In this document: one piece after another, positions 1-11,986 of the stretch
Numbering within the stretch: the stretch's first letter is position 1
Layout of the letters: every line of letters starts with the position of its first letter
Source: Eleusine coracana subsp. coracana
Taxonomy: Eukaryota; Streptophyta; Magnoliopsida; Poales; Poaceae
Reading direction: 5' to 3'
DNA: 64,000 nt
Assembly: GCA_032690845.1 (NCBI GenBank)
Contig: CM064424.1
Span: 38,763,511-38,827,510 of the forward strand
The notes under the pieces: generated by a model
Databases searched by the model: none
The model's input: only the letters and a program-made list of their open reading frames with translations
Told to the model about the DNA's origin: nothing
Translations under genes and position numbers: made by a program

Positions 1-18
1 TTCTAGCAAATAAGGCGG

Positions 19-1208
19 TTGCACCGATCGGCACCCACTTATATGGATCAACCAGATGGATTTGTAATAAAGGGTCAAGAAGACAAGGTGTGTAAGTTGT
101 TGAAGTCTTTGTATGGTCTGAAACAAGCTCCTAAGCAGTGGCATGAGAAATTTGATTCAACACTTGTATCAGCAGGCTTCTCAGTTAATGAGGCTGATAA
201 ATGTGTGTACTACCGCCATGGTGGGGGTCAGGGAGTTATACTGTGCTTGTATGTTGATGACATACTGATCTTTGGAACAAATCTTGACATGATCAATGAG
301 GTCAAGTCTTTTCTGTGCCAAAGTTTTGATATGAAGGATCTGGGTGAGGCCGATGTTATCTTAAACATCTAGCTAATCAAAGGAGAGAATGGGATTACTC
401 TTACACAATCTCATTATGTTAAGAAGCTCTTAAACCATTTTTATTATAAGGATAGCAAGCCTTCTCTAACACCTTATGATCCCAGCTTGATTCTTCGAAA
501 GAATAAGAGAATTGGCAGAGACCAATTAAGATATTCTCGGATTATTGGATCACTTATGTATTTAGCTAGTGCTACTAGGCCTGACATCTCGTTTACTGTG
601 AGCAAACTGAGCCGGTTTACTTCTTGTTCGGGAGATGATCATTGGTGTGCGCTTGAGCGGGTAATGCACTACTTAGTTGATACTATGGACTATGGAATTA
701 TTCTGGATATCCAGCAGTACTAGAGGGCTATAGTGACTCCAATTGGATATCTGATGCTGATGAGTTGTATGCCACGAGTGGATATGCATTTACTCTTGGT
801 GGTGCTGCTATTTCACGGAGATCATGCAAACAGACCATCTTGACGAGGTCTACCATGGAAGCAGAGCTTATCGTACTAGATGCAGCTACAGTTGAGGCCG
901 ATTGGCTACATGAGCTCTTGATGGACTTGCCTATTATCGAGAAACCTGTGCCGGTAATCCTCATGAATTATGACAATTAAACTGTGATAGTCAAAGTGAA
1001 TAATTCTAAGGATAATATGAAGTCATCAAGACATATTAAGAGACGTTTGAAGTCTGTCAGGAAAATGAGAAACTCCAGAGTCATATCAGTAGAATATATT
1101 TCAACTGGTGAGAACCTGGCAGATCAATTCACCAAGTGGCTGTCACGTAATGTGATAGACAGTGCATCGAAGGAGATGGGTATGAGACCCATATGTGCTA
1201 TTCCATAG
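19..1208 (+). pseudogene. Ty1/Copia pol fragment (RT C-terminal part and RNase H)
   Basis: Remains of a Copia polyprotein cut by the left window edge. The first reading frame (19-372) carries the RT landmarks SLYGLKQAPKQW and LYVDDILIFGTN, so the catalytic YVDD box is intact. The reading then breaks at a stop (TAG at 370-372). It resumes at 487-723 with the region holding YSRIIGSLMYLASATRPDI, typical of the RT-RNase H linker, and breaks again at 721. RNase H-like sequence follows in other frames (765-980, 984-1208), including the motif STMEAELIVLDAATVEADWL and a C-terminal ENLADQFTKWLSRNV. At least three stops or frameshifts rule out function. The lineage is not certain; the tail fits a Tnt1/TORK-like Copia. 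Confidence 0.85.
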
Positions 1209-1750
1209 CGGTAACCTAACATATGTGATCGGAGATCCCGTGAAGTAGGACCTGGGAAGAACAAGATATTGGTTAGCATGAGAGTAACCTTTTTAGAACC
1301 CACTCGAGAAGCGATGTATTACTCTCGATATCTGTATGGCAGGTTGGTTATTGTCTTAATGTATTCAGTTGGCTTTAAATAGCGAAGATGTTGTCCTATA
1401 GAACATTCTTGAATGAATACACCTATATAAGCCCGATTGTTGTAAGGTCGTAATCTGTGAGATTTGGGTAATCTCTATTAAGCTCATGAAAGACCAAGGG
1501 AGTATGATATATATGCTCCACCCGCGGAGAAGCCTACTGGAGGTCTAGTGTCAGTTATGACAGTAAGTGAAATTTATTTACACAAAATTTGTAATTCAAG
1601 GCGTATTTCATTATTCAAGTTGTGAATGAGTGTAGCTTATTGTTCTAGGTAGAAGTTCAACTTAACAGTCTCCACTGAAAAACACTGGTATATTAAACAA
1701 CAGTAGGGTGAGGCAAAGTCTAGCTGGGACTTTGAGATCTGGTAGGGGAT
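1209..1750 (+). mobile_element. 3' untranslated tail of the Copia fragment
   Basis: Noncoding sequence between the degenerate pol end and the presumed 3' LTR. It is stop-rich in all frames. It ends in a purine-rich stretch (about 1739-1750, GGTAGGGGAT) directly before TGTTGGAATT, which fits a polypurine tract next to an LTR start. No other gene is visible. Confidence 0.6.
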
Positions 1751-1870
1751 TGTTGGAATTATATGGACTTGGCCCATTAATAATTATAATAATCATGTAA
1801 TCTGTTAATCATGTTTATGATTTATTTCTAGATGAATATAAAACTAAAAGTGTTAATTTATCCAACAACA
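1751..1870 (+). repeat. Start of a Copia 3' LTR; end not defined
   Basis: TGTTGGAATT directly after a purine tract is a common Copia LTR start. No matching 5' LTR lies in the window, so the right edge cannot be fixed; 1870 is arbitrary, and the LTR could run to about 2150. A 94-codon reading frame at 1894-2178 has no recognisable domain and is probably noncoding. Confidence 0.5.
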
Positions 1871-2189
1871 ATAAGCTTAATCCCGCTGCTCATTTGAGAT
1901 GTACATGTACTGGGGATATCTTCCTGTGCAAAAAATTGCAAGAAGAAAATGAAGAAATGAAAACACCGGATCAGAGAAGAATCACAGAATTCAAGAATCA
2001 ATCCAAAGATCAAAGAGAAAAGTTATTAACAATGTTTATTCATTTAATCCTTTTGGTCGAGCACCTGGCATGCCTGACACTGCATAATCATCTCTCAAGC
2101 CGACTGCTGTTGATGGTGAAATGTCCAAGCTTAGACTTCTTCGCCCACCAGGTTCGAACTACGGGAGGGTGTGGGTGAGCACGGACTCC

Positions 2190-2218
2190 GAGATGCTGCC
2201 GGGGTGGTGCAGCATCTC
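2190..2218. repeat. Perfect 10-bp stem hairpin
   Basis: GAGATGCTGC (2190-2199) and GCAGCATCTC (2209-2218) are exact inverted copies separated by 9 nt. It sits between the Copia remnant and the hAT-like MITE and belongs to no feature I can name. Confidence 0.6.
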
Positions 2219-2285
2219 CACTGCCATCCGATGTGTGCAGTGATCAGAGAAGACGTCATCGTCGGAGTCGGCCACTTGGTGGAGA

Positions 2286-2785
2286 TAGGGATGGCAATTC
2301 AGGTCCCGGGTGCGGGACCCTGACGGGTGTGAATGCGGGTGTATTTTCTCATTCGTGGGGCTCACCTGTACCCGTCCCGCATAATTGCGGAGTGGGTGCG
2401 GGTTTTTTCTCTTACCCGCAGGTGTCCCGTAGGTCCCAAAATAAAAGACGTATAAATAATTTTAGTCTAATATTTCATTATGAGAATAAAAATTATATCA
2501 GTCTAATAATTCTTACATATATACATATTGTCATATTGTGTTAACTATCAACTTATAAATGAGATAATATATTTTATATATAAAATATGTAAAATCATAT
2601 AAAATTAAACTAAAGACATATTTTTCTATGTATAAAAAAACTCACGGGATCTATCATCCACCCAAAATTCGGCGGGTGCAGATGTAAAATTCCACTTATG
2701 GATATAGGTACGAGTGAAAATTTTCACCCGCAACATCTCTCATCATGGGTGGGCTTTTGCTCCACCCGTGGCATTGCCATCCCTA
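2286..2785. mobile_element. Non-autonomous hAT-like MITE
   Basis: The ends are inverted copies: TAGGGATGGCAAT at 2286 and ATTGCCATCCCTA ending at 2785. TAGGGATG is the terminal core of the Ac/Ds-like hAT group in plants. Subterminal regions are rich in CCCG/CGGG words on both sides, and the middle (about 2440-2640) is AT-rich, as in hAT MITEs. No transposase ORF is present. The flanks (GGTGGAGA left, TTGGGGAC right) are not a clean 8-bp duplication, so the edges may have decayed. Confidence 0.65.
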
Positions 2786-3775
2786 TTGGGGACTCGGGAC
2801 TCAGGAGAGAAGGTGAGTCGCTGTTGGGCTCTAAGCTGGACTGGGCCGCGTCGAAACAAAGCAACGAACGCACGGAAGCGAGAGGGGGCGTTCGATGTTG
2901 ATTGAACGACGCTCGTTCGGCGAACAGCGATCTGACGTTGGGTGGGTAGAAGTCAGATGATCTCGTTCCCCCCAGCTGCAGCAGATGATCTGTTGTCTCA
3001 ATGGTGAGTGAGCGGGGAGCGGACGTAGCACCTTCTAGCAGCGGCAAGATTCTGGGATTGTTTGTTGTTGTTTAATTCGGTGTTTCATGTTGTTGTATTG
3101 TAGAATCGATAGGTCCTTTGATGGTTCGGTTCTAGCGTTCTTGGATTTCGTAAATGATTTTTGCTATTTTGTCCCCTCCGGATCTCATCTAATTTGGTGT
3201 TATCATGTGTTGATTTTCACCATTTCCAATCCACCGTGCAAGATCCAATATTTCTCCTCCTTTTCACATTGCTGCTGCTTTGTTTGTTTCCAGGTTGTCC
3301 TGTTCGTGGTTGGGGAAAGCTGAGGCTAAGATTTCTTTTCCCTCATCTGTTGTATGCGCATGGCATTGGACATGATTTGTCCCCTTCTTGCTATTTGGAT
3401 TAGTTAGTAGTTGTAAAATATTTCTAGGTTATATAGAATTCATGATTTGATATTTTTTAGATAATAGTATCAGAGTGAAATATGTTTTATTTTCTATTTC
3501 TACTTTGACATTATTCCCTCCTCTGATTTGTAAGGATGTGATGCATTGCCAGATAGGATTGAACCATAGATTATTCACCAAAATTTACCTATTACCAACT
3601 ATGTTATGAATCAGGTACACAATCTTGGTCATGCCTACCTTCCTCTAGCAAAACTGGAATTTCTCTGGCAAAACTAGAAAGACATGATCGGATTCATAGT
3701 GTTAATTTGGGTGAGTCAACTTTTCACATTTTATTTATTTCTATGTCTGATGAGTTTGTTTATGATGCCATCAAG
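2786..3775. other. Unassigned intergenic sequence
   Basis: GC-rich at 2790-3060, then AT-rich and intron-like. Short open frames on both strands overlap one another and show no domain or codon signature. I see no convincing gene. Confidence 0.4.

Positions 3776-4249
<474 letters not shown>

Positions 4250-4293
<44 letters not shown>
4250..4293. repeat. (TA)n microsatellite, right flank of MITE
   Basis: An uninterrupted AT dinucleotide run. Together with the left run it is either one split microsatellite or two expanded TA target copies. Confidence 0.95.
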
Positions 4294-4295
<2 letters not shown>

Positions 4296-4742
4296 ACTTA
4301 TTAATTAAAGTGAGATCGTCTAGACCACTTTTTTCGTGTCCAGATATGTCCGTAACATTTTCGTATTTAGTTTATATCCTACAATGATTCACCAATCAGT
4401 TTGAGTCATTTTTGGACCATTTTCTAATCCTTTGTTGAATTGGACTCTAATTTTAATTCAATATCATACTAACAATAATTAATCATCTATTACTTTAACA
4501 TCATATTTTGGATGGAAACTAATAATAAGAATTCCAATAATAACTCACTCTATAATTATTATAATGAATATTCTTTTTAAAACACAAAAAGGTAAAATAA
4601 AATAAAAATAGAGCAAATACTCAAGCCAAAAAATTGATTAATTGAAAAATTTTTACAGTTACAAAAAAACATTCTAACAATATTTTTTTTAACAAAGACC
4701 TGTGGCAACGCACGGATATCTACACCTAGGTGTAAAATAGCT
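4294..4742. other. AT-rich spacer with a Helitron-like 3' hairpin
   Basis: Mostly AT-rich and noncoding. At 4699-4715 CCTGTGGCAACGCACGG can form the short hairpin seen at grass Helitron 3' ends, followed by CTAG at 4726-4729. The next base is G, not the T expected at an A/T target, and I found no matching 5' TC terminus upstream. It is therefore only a possible old Helitron end. Confidence 0.35.
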
Positions 4743-4906
4743 TATTCTACATCCCTCGTAACCAACTAGCCAGCCAACCAACCCAAACAAGCCCATCTGG
4801 TCCGACCGAACCAGCCCAACACCTCCTCCCACCTCACGCATGCTACTGGGCCCGCAGTTTTATTCCGGGCGTGACCCGCTAACCCGCCCTCTATCCACAC
4901 TCCACC

Positions 4907-4915
4907 TATAAATAG
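4907..4915 (+). promoter_or_regulatory. TATA box candidate
   Basis: TATAAATAG lies in a C-rich, promoter-like context about 65 bp upstream of the ATG at 4979. Spacing and motif are typical of a plant core promoter, but no full gene follows. Confidence 0.5.
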
Positions 4916-4978
4916 ATATGAACCCGCACCCAGCCCCACTTGTCAGCCATTTATTCCCCCACACATCCCTCACCACGC

Positions 4979-5158
4979 ATGGCTCGAGGCGGAGGCGATT
5001 TCGGGCGGCGGCGATCCCGGCAAGGCGGCGCAGGCGGCAATCTAGATGAAGCGGGGTGGGAGCCGAGAGGAGACGCGCCGACGATGTTTGCTCCTGCTTG
5101 CCTTTGGCTTTTATTGTATCATCGGCTCGTGGCAGGGTTCAGGTTCGTTAAACCCTAA
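4979..5158 (+). CDS. Short GC-rich ORF behind a TATA box, unknown product
   Basis: 59 codons starting at an ATG in good context (CACGCATGG). The product begins MARGGGDFGRRRSRQGGAGG, Gly/Arg-rich, then has a short hydrophobic run (LWLLLYHRLV). It could be a first exon whose continuation is lost, or a captured promoter plus 5' end. AAACCCTAACCCTAG (telo-box like) lies at the end of the frame, an element often found near plant promoters and UTRs. No homology is recognised; it may not be translated. Confidence 0.3.
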   Translation: MARGGGDFGRRRSRQGGAGGNLDEAGWEPRGDAPTMFAPACLWLLLYHRLVAGFRFVKP

Positions 5159-6470
5159 CCCTAGCTAGCTCCTCCCAGGGCTGTTGTAGACGGGCCACAC
5201 AGGAGAGGCAGGATGTCGACGGCGATGACCTCGTCGACATCCGCAACATGAAAGGGGTCTCGGCGACACCCCTGCTGTTCAGCGACTTTAGTGACGACCT
5301 GTATTGTTCTGTGACCTTGTGACTTCCCGTGTTGTTCCATGATCTTAGCGACTAGCCCCACCTCAAGCCCACAGCTTCTTGAGAAAATGACGTAGTCCTC
5401 TTCTTCATCAGCACCTCAAGCATGGTTAGCTCGGGTGAGAATCTTGTGCCCCCTTTAGTCTGTCTCCTATTTATATTTTCCCTTCATCCTGCGACTTTGA
5501 TTCGACCCTCTCTCTCAGTTTTGTATTCACAGAATTCATGGGAGGATGCTTGTAGTTTTTGAATTGAGTGCAATTTCAAGTTCCATTTGAGGGGATTTAG
5601 GGATTTATTAAATAGATTGATTTTCTAATGGAGCTAGCAATTGGTTAGACAATCACAAGCTTTGGTTTAGGTTGCTCATGGAGCAGGGTGAGTGGAAAGT
5701 GCAGTAATCTTCTTATTCTAATTTCGGATGCTAGTTTGTCAAGTTTATTTGTTGATTTTTTGTTATTGTGCTTTTGCATGAATGCATGGAATGGAAATCA
5801 ATCCACTGCTGGTTCATCCAGTTAAATGAGTGATGACTGAAGCTTTCCAGCAACTCTTGTGAAAGTTACACATCCTAATATGTTCCAATCCTCTGGTTTT
5901 CATTTATTTCTTAGTTTTATTTCCACGGTTTTTTGTCCATTAGTTAACTGAAATGACAATGAACTGCAGACGAGGAAAGCAGCTGATTGCAATTGAATGC
6001 CTTTCTTTTCTCTACATGATCATGTGATATGCCGTCCTAACTAATAATACTAAGGCCTGTAACTGATATGTCATTCTGTTGATATATTTCTAACCTGTGT
6101 GCTTGTAATATCCAAGCTCTGCAGTGCTTGACCCTGAACCCAGTGTGGTGTGACTTTTGTTACTGAATTTTTTGTTAGTTGACTGGCCTGAAACGAGAAA
6201 TCTAGCAAGCTATATTTTGTGATTCTATTGCTGACTTGCCTCACAGTTCAGAATAGCACCCATATATGCTCTGTAGTTGACTGGCTTGATACTGAGTCGC
6301 CTCTTTTGATACTAAACTTTCCTAGTATATCATATAGTGTAATAATTCTTTTATATGTTCTTTTCACTGAACAGGGTGAATTGACCACTATTGTAGCAGG
6401 GTTAGATATTGATGGAGAAGTTACTATTTCAGATAAGTTTTTTTATATTTTTTTCACTTTGTTATAAGCT
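5159..6470. other. Unassigned, intron-like sequence
   Basis: T-rich noncoding sequence after the short ORF, with no domain in any frame. It may be an intron or UTR of the same captured unit. The frame at 6219-6467 has no recognisable features. Confidence 0.4.
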
Positions 6471-8480
6471 TATCCAGTAATTATTGTCTCAGTAATTTTT
6501 TCTCTGTAGTAATTTTTCATTCTTCAAGGTAATCCATAATTGTTATGTTAGAATTATTGATAACTATAATGTCAATAATTTTTGCTCTATATTATCATGC
6601 TCTTCAGTAATATTATTGCTTGTTGGTTTAGAAATTATAACTCTTGATATTCCTTTTATGCGAATGCTTTAGTAATTTTATTTCTTTACAAGTCATATTG
6701 TTCCTTTTTTAACATGCTTCAGTAATTTCATTGCTTTCTTCTAGTTTCAGTAATTATGCCTGGCTGTCATTGACGCATGCTCAATGGTAACTGTTAGGCT
6801 GCGCTCTTCATCCAGCTAGCTGTTGATGCATCACGTGAGTTGCTAGTGATGACATAAATTTTATAGAATCCTGCACCATTGATGCCAGGCCCAATAGGAG
6901 CCTTTTCCCTATTAATTTTGGTGCTAGGCCCAATAAGACAGACTAGAAAAAAAATAACATTCATTACTATTACTATCTACCCAGTAATTTTGGTGGTTGA
7001 TCCCGTCTGCCTATGATGTTGTGCTGAATCTATGCAATCTAGTAGTTTTGCTCGAATTAGTGAATTAGTAAATGGTATCATTGGCATGAGCATTTCTTAT
7101 TAAAAATATACACTTATTTTATTTCCTAGTAATTTCAAAAAAAATGTCTTGGGATTCACACTAGCACTCGTTAGTAATTTCACTTTACAAGAATCTTCAG
7201 TAATTATTGTCCTATACTGCTTAGTAATTTGATAGGCTTTGATAGATAGTTGTTTCCCTACCCTACTCAGTAATTTTGTAGCTTCAAAAGTTTACTTATT
7301 CAATGTAATATTCAACAGTTTGTAATTGTAAAGTAATTCTTTCCCAATGATGGTGAGTAATTTTATAAGCTTTGATAGTTTATTTCTCCCACGCTACAAA
7401 GTAATTTTGTTGATTCAATAGTATAGTAATATCAGAACATCCACTTCATATGCTAGGATAGATGCTTCCATTAATCTCATACATAACTCTATAGCTGTAT
7501 TTTTTTTCTACACGTCCACTGATATATTGTGTGATGCAGGATTTCAACAATTCACCGACAAGTGTTGTCAAAGTAAGTTGTCTGGATATCTGGTTATTTT
7601 GTTGACTTCTACAAGTCAATTGTTTGCTTGGACTGGAGGGAAGCTTCCTGGTGGTGCTTGTCATGAGAAATAAGGATGCTTAACTTTTTATGGAATTTGT
7701 ATCTTGATATGTAATGCATAAAGACATGATTGTCTTCCTCAAAACAAAGTCTAGTTTCTTTTATGTACGTGTTCTACAGATATGTAATGGTTTGGTGCTT
7801 TTATGTATATTTTGGATGATTATGGTAAACTAAGGCACGTGTGATGTTGTTTAGATTAGTATGAATGCATCTTATTCCTACAAATTATGTCTATCAGTAA
7901 TTTTTTGGCCTTATGTCTTCTTCCCTCTCCTGCCATTTGGCTAGTGTTTTTTCTTCGCTAGAATGGTAATATGCCATTATGATTGCTTCAAACTTTAGAG
8001 TGTGGATGTTCCATTCGCTAGCTTCAATAATTTTCTAAACACTTCAGTATTTTTTAAAATCTTACCAGTAATTTTCTGCAAATTTATTCAGTAATTTTAC
8101 AAACACTTTAGTAATTATTTTATATATCTTTTAGTAATCATGCAAAATCTTTCAGTTATTATACAAAATCATTCAATAATTTTTTATATATAAGTATAGT
8201 AATTTTGAAAAATCCTTTAGTAATTCTGTAAAAATGTATTTAGTAATTTACAAACACATTATCTTGATACAATAGTCTATAATGGATGTTTCATGTTGTT
8301 TTCTTATGGCAATAGATTATGGATGAATAAATTACGGGGTGAAGTCATTCTATTAACTATTTCAGTTTTTCAGTTAATACCTTGTGTGTTGGTTAGTAAT
8401 TATTGTCGATGTAACATACAAAATCAGTAATTTTGATTAGAAAAGTGTCAGTAGTTTTTTGTTAGTAATGTTTTGTTTAA
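6470..8480 (+). repeat. Array of dispersed AGTAATTT motifs, block 1
   Basis: About 30 copies of AGTAAT(T)T, usually preceded by C or T, are spread through 2 kb at irregular spacing (for example near 6480, 6493, 6722, 6972, 7197, 7268, 7355, 7400, 7895, 8066, 8090, 8428). All the copies I noticed are in the same orientation, which base composition alone does not predict. Its role is unknown; subterminal transposase-binding arrays in DNA transposons can look like this. Confidence 0.7.
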
Positions 8481-8574
8481 AGGAGTTGGAGAATTTAGTG
8501 TGTCAAGGAGTTCGAGAATTTAGTATTTATTGCACATGGTTTGGATCCTAAAATCTAATATTATCTCCTACGGT

Positions 8575-9800
8575 GACAGAAATTATTGGCTCATTAGAGA
8601 ATTTAGTGTGCACAGCATTTGTACAATTGAGTGTGCTGCAAAGCATTTGTAGAATTGAGTGTGCAAAGTATTTGTAGAATTTTATTGGCAAAGCATATGT
8701 AGAATTTAGTATACAAAGCATATGTAGAATTTAGTGCTTATTGCCACATGGTTTATTGTCGACTCATTGGAGAATTTACTGTACAAAGCATTTGTAGAAT
8801 TTAGTGTGCAAAGCATTTGTAGAATTTAGTGTGCAAAGCATGTGTAGAATTTAGTGTGCAAAATATTTGTACAATTTAGTGTGCAAAGGAGTTGTAGAAT
8901 TTAGTGTGCAAAGCATTTGTAGAATTTAGTATACAAAGTATGTGTAGAATTTAGTGTGTAAAGCATTTGTAGAATTTAGTGTGTAAAGCTTGTGTACAAT
9001 TTTGTGTGCAAAGGAGTTGTAGAATTTAGTGTGTAAAGCATTTGAAGAATTTAGTGTGTAAAGTATTTATAGAATTAAGTGTGCAAAGTATGTGTAGAAT
9101 TTAGTGTTATTGCCACATGGTTTGGGCCCTAGAATCCAACATCATCTCCTACGGTGATAGAAATTATTGCTCATTGGAGAATTTAGTGTGCGAAGCATTT
9201 GTAAAATTTAGTATATAAAGCATTTATAGAATTTAGTGTGTAAAGCCTGTGTATAATTTTGTGTGCAAAGGAGTTGTAGAATTTAGTGTATAAAGCATTT
9301 GAAGAATTTAGTGTGTAAAGTATTTGTAGAATTTAGTGTGCAAAGCATGTGTAGAATTTAGTGTTATTGCCACATGGTTTGGGCCCTAGAATCCAACATC
9401 GTCTCCTACATGATAGAAATTGTCGTCTTATTGGAGAATTTAGTGTGCAAAGAATTTGTAGAATTTAGTGTACAAAACATTTGTAGAATTTAGTGTGCAA
9501 AGCACATGTAAAATTTAGTATGCAAAGCATTTATTGAATTTAGTGTGTAAAGGAGTTGTAGAATTTAGTGTGCAAAGCATTTGAAGAATTTAGTGTGCAA
9601 AGGAGTTGTAGAATTTATTGTTTATTGCCACATGGTTTCGACCCTAGAATCCAACATCGTCTCCTATGGTGAAAGAAATTATCGGCTCGTTAGAGAATTT
9701 AGTGTGCAAAGCAATTATAGAATTTAGTATGCAAAGGGATTGTAGAATTTAGTGTGTAAAGGAGTTAGAGAATTTAGCATGCCAGGGAGTTGGAGAATTT
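8575..9800 (+). repeat. 25-bp minisatellite with higher-order units
   Basis: A tandem array of a 25-bp unit that reads AGAATTTAGTGTGCAAAGCA followed by TTTGT, with variants such as GGAGTTGT and CATGTGT in the last third. Roughly 40 units are recognisable. The array is interrupted about every 250 bp by a related spacer containing CCACATGGTTTGG...CCTAGAATCCAACATC...TCCTA (near 8540, 8745, 9113, 9368, 9628), so there is a second, longer period. Confidence 0.9.
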
Positions 9801-9819
9801 ATTGCCATATCGAATTAGT

Positions 9820-10345
9820 AATTATAAAGAATTGGTAATTTCTTTTGAACAGTGTCAGTAATTTTATAGAATTAATAATTTCTTTTGTACAGTGTTAGTA
9901 ATTTTTTGTTAATAATTTTTTAGTGGTTATTTATTATGTCAAGGAGTTAGAGAATTTAGTATGTCAAGGAGTTGAAAAACTTATTACCACATGGAATCAG
10001 TAAATTTATAGAATCAATAATTTTTTTTGAACAGTATCAGTAATTCTTTGTTAGTAATTTTATAGAATCAGTAATTTCTTTTAAACAGTGTCAGTAAATT
10101 TTTGTAGTATTTTTATAGAATCAGTCTTTTTTTTAACAGTGTCAGTAGATTTTGATAGTAATTTTTTGAAGCGATAATGCTTTGATTGTTAAAGGAATGA
10201 AAAAACCTTAATGCTTCTCTTGATGGCTGATGTGAAATTTTGCCTTGGAATTACTTTTGCTAATTAGCTGCAGAGTACCTTGAACTATACAATTTTGCTG
10301 GCATGTTAACATTTTGGATTTGTTTGGCACAGAGTCAGTAATTTT
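9820..10345 (+). repeat. Array of dispersed AGTAATTT motifs, block 2
   Basis: After the minisatellite the same AGTAATTT word returns, now within a longer imperfect unit of the form GTAATTTTATAGAATCAGTAA...GAACAGTGTC (near 9850, 9900, 10020, 10060, 10090). Orientation is the same as block 1, so the minisatellite appears to have expanded inside one array. Confidence 0.7.
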
Positions 10346-11218
10346 ATACACAATTCTTAAGACTGATTTTTTTGGTCCATCCTCTCAATATCTATCTAGT
10401 AGATTCATAGTATATTTAGCATTCAGACATCAAGACGTTAGTATAGTTTGCCTTGGCAACATAATTCCACACTTTCAACTACGGAAGCCATAGCAGATTT
10501 TAAAGATCAGTTTGTGTCATTTTGTTAAATAATGAAATTTGAGATGTTCAAAAGTGGAGCAATTGTTAAGTAGTCAACCCACCTCATCATTCGAGATACA
10601 TTGTTCAAAAGCAGAATTTACAAGTTGTTCTTTCTAAAGCAGAGACCACATCATGATTTAACAAGCAAATTTTGGGTTCTAAAGCGAAGAGGGATATGTT
10701 TTCTCTACCCATTTTTCTACTGCTCCATGGATCTAGGACAGTATATATAAGCACAAGCAAAAACTTCAATAAGCACCATGGCTGTGGCCTCTCTGAACAT
10801 TGTAGGTGATCTTTTTGTCTGAATTCATCATCATGCATTTTCAGAACAGTACATCTCACAAGCTTAACCTTCACTGCAGCCTTTGTCAGACTTCACTATG
10901 ATGTGTGTTCCATTCCAAGAAGTGCAGCACGCTCCATATATGTTCCATGCACCCGAGGATAGGCGAGCCTAACAAATCGAATAGCCAATTCTTCCTGCTG
11001 TTGGAACAAATTCTAAATCCACCTCCCAGTAAGCCTTATAATCGAATAAACTAGAAGTGCAGATTCTTCATGGGCGCAGAACGATTGTAGCAATCATTTG
11101 TGTGCCGTGCCCCAGCAAAAAATAGTTCACAAAATCCAACAAATCCATAGCAGGGGAACAAGCAAGGGGAATTGGGGAAGATCTGCACCAACAAGAAAGA
11201 GGATGCTAGCAACAGTAT
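10346..11218. other. Unassigned spacer
   Basis: Mixed composition with no repeats or recognisable coding. The minus-strand frame at 10605-10874 has no domain and looks like chance. Confidence 0.4.
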
Positions 11219-11828
11219 TTAAAATCGGCGCAAGACAATGAGCCTCCAAAAAATTCCCCGACTATCAAATAATTTAAAAGGAATGATGTTCAGCAGTGTC
11301 GGAAGACGATGAGCATCAACCTGCGGAGCTCGACAGCGCACCATGGCAGAACACAACGAGAATTTCTTTTGCATATCACAGATCTCAACAGCAGGGCGGG
11401 GGGGGGGGGGGGGGGGGGGGGTTCGGAGGCGGCACGCGGCTGGGCTTGGGTCGCCGTTATGGCTGGCAGAACTCACGAGGGAGAGAAACGGGTCCTCTCC
11501 TGACCCGTTAAGGCTGGCAGGGGCATGCTCGAGGGTCAGGCTTTGGGGACGAACGCGGTCGGGGCGCTGCCCGGCGCGCCCGGGTGGGTGCAGGAAACAC
11601 GGCACCAGGAAGGGCTCAAGCGTCGCAGCACCGCCGCGACCAAGGTTGCCATGCATTGACCAGGAAGAAGCACCGCAGGGGATTTGGGAATGGCTCTCCA
11701 ATCGGGTTGGGCTCGCCGCTCTCGCGGTGAGGTGGAGAAAGCGCGGCTGGGGGAGATTGGGGATGCGGAGGAGGACTCATGGCCGGGGAAGAAGAGCGGC
11801 GGCGGAGGAAGTGAGAGCGCGGGGTCAA
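11219..11828 (-). other. GC-rich antisense ORFs at the right end of the candidate element
   Basis: Read on the minus strand, this is promoter/first-exon-like grass sequence: ATG at 11828 opens a 70-codon Pro/Ser/Arg-rich frame (MTPRSHFLRRRSSSPAMSPP), and an overlapping 160-codon frame runs 11701-11219 in another phase. Neither has a domain. Overlapping frames also exist on the plus strand, as expected in very GC-rich DNA. It could be a captured 5' gene end facing inward, mirroring the left end; the evidence is weak. Confidence 0.25.
11398..11421 (+). repeat. 24-nt homopolymeric G tract
   Basis: An uninterrupted run of 24 G; read on the minus strand it gives a poly-Pro stretch. Runs this long are unstable and prone to sequencing or assembly length error. 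Confidence 0.95.
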
Positions 11829-11986
11829 ACGGGTCGTGGTGAAGGGATCGGACCCGTTACGATGGATGTTTTGGATCTAAATCTGGATTGGAGGTGACGA
11901 ACGAGGCGGGTTGCCTGGCTCTGTCGGTGATGGGTTGGGTGGCTCAAGATATACAATACCTTATTCTACATTCTGGATGTAGAATA

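Larger units (their letters stand above)
4743..11986. mobile_element. Candidate 7.2 kb repeat-rich element with short inverted ends
   Basis: TATTCTACATCC at 4743-4754 is repeated in inverse as GGATGTAGAATA at 11975-11986. Both flanks are GC-rich and promoter-like and point inward; the centre is AT-rich and made of two repeat systems listed separately. The right end also holds its own hairpin (TATTCTACAT with its complement, 11962-11986). I see no transposase and no clear target duplication. A DNA transposon or MULE-like element is possible, but only the 12-bp ends support it, so the boundaries may be coincidental. Confidence 0.35.

Noticed and set aside
23..34. A single ACCGATCGGCAC box in the Copia fragment at the window start
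   Set aside because: It resembles the Athila-like boxes but is a single copy with no partner 21 bp away, so chance or an unrelated junction is as likely.
4699..4729. Firm Helitron 3' end
   Set aside because: The hairpin and CTAG fit, but the next base is not T and no 5' end was found upstream; kept only as a weak note.
8575..9800. CRISPR-like array
   Set aside because: Units are contiguous 25-bp tandem repeats without unique spacers, in a plant nuclear context.
10605..10874. 89-codon minus-strand frame
   Set aside because: No domain, no promoter or splice context; consistent with chance.
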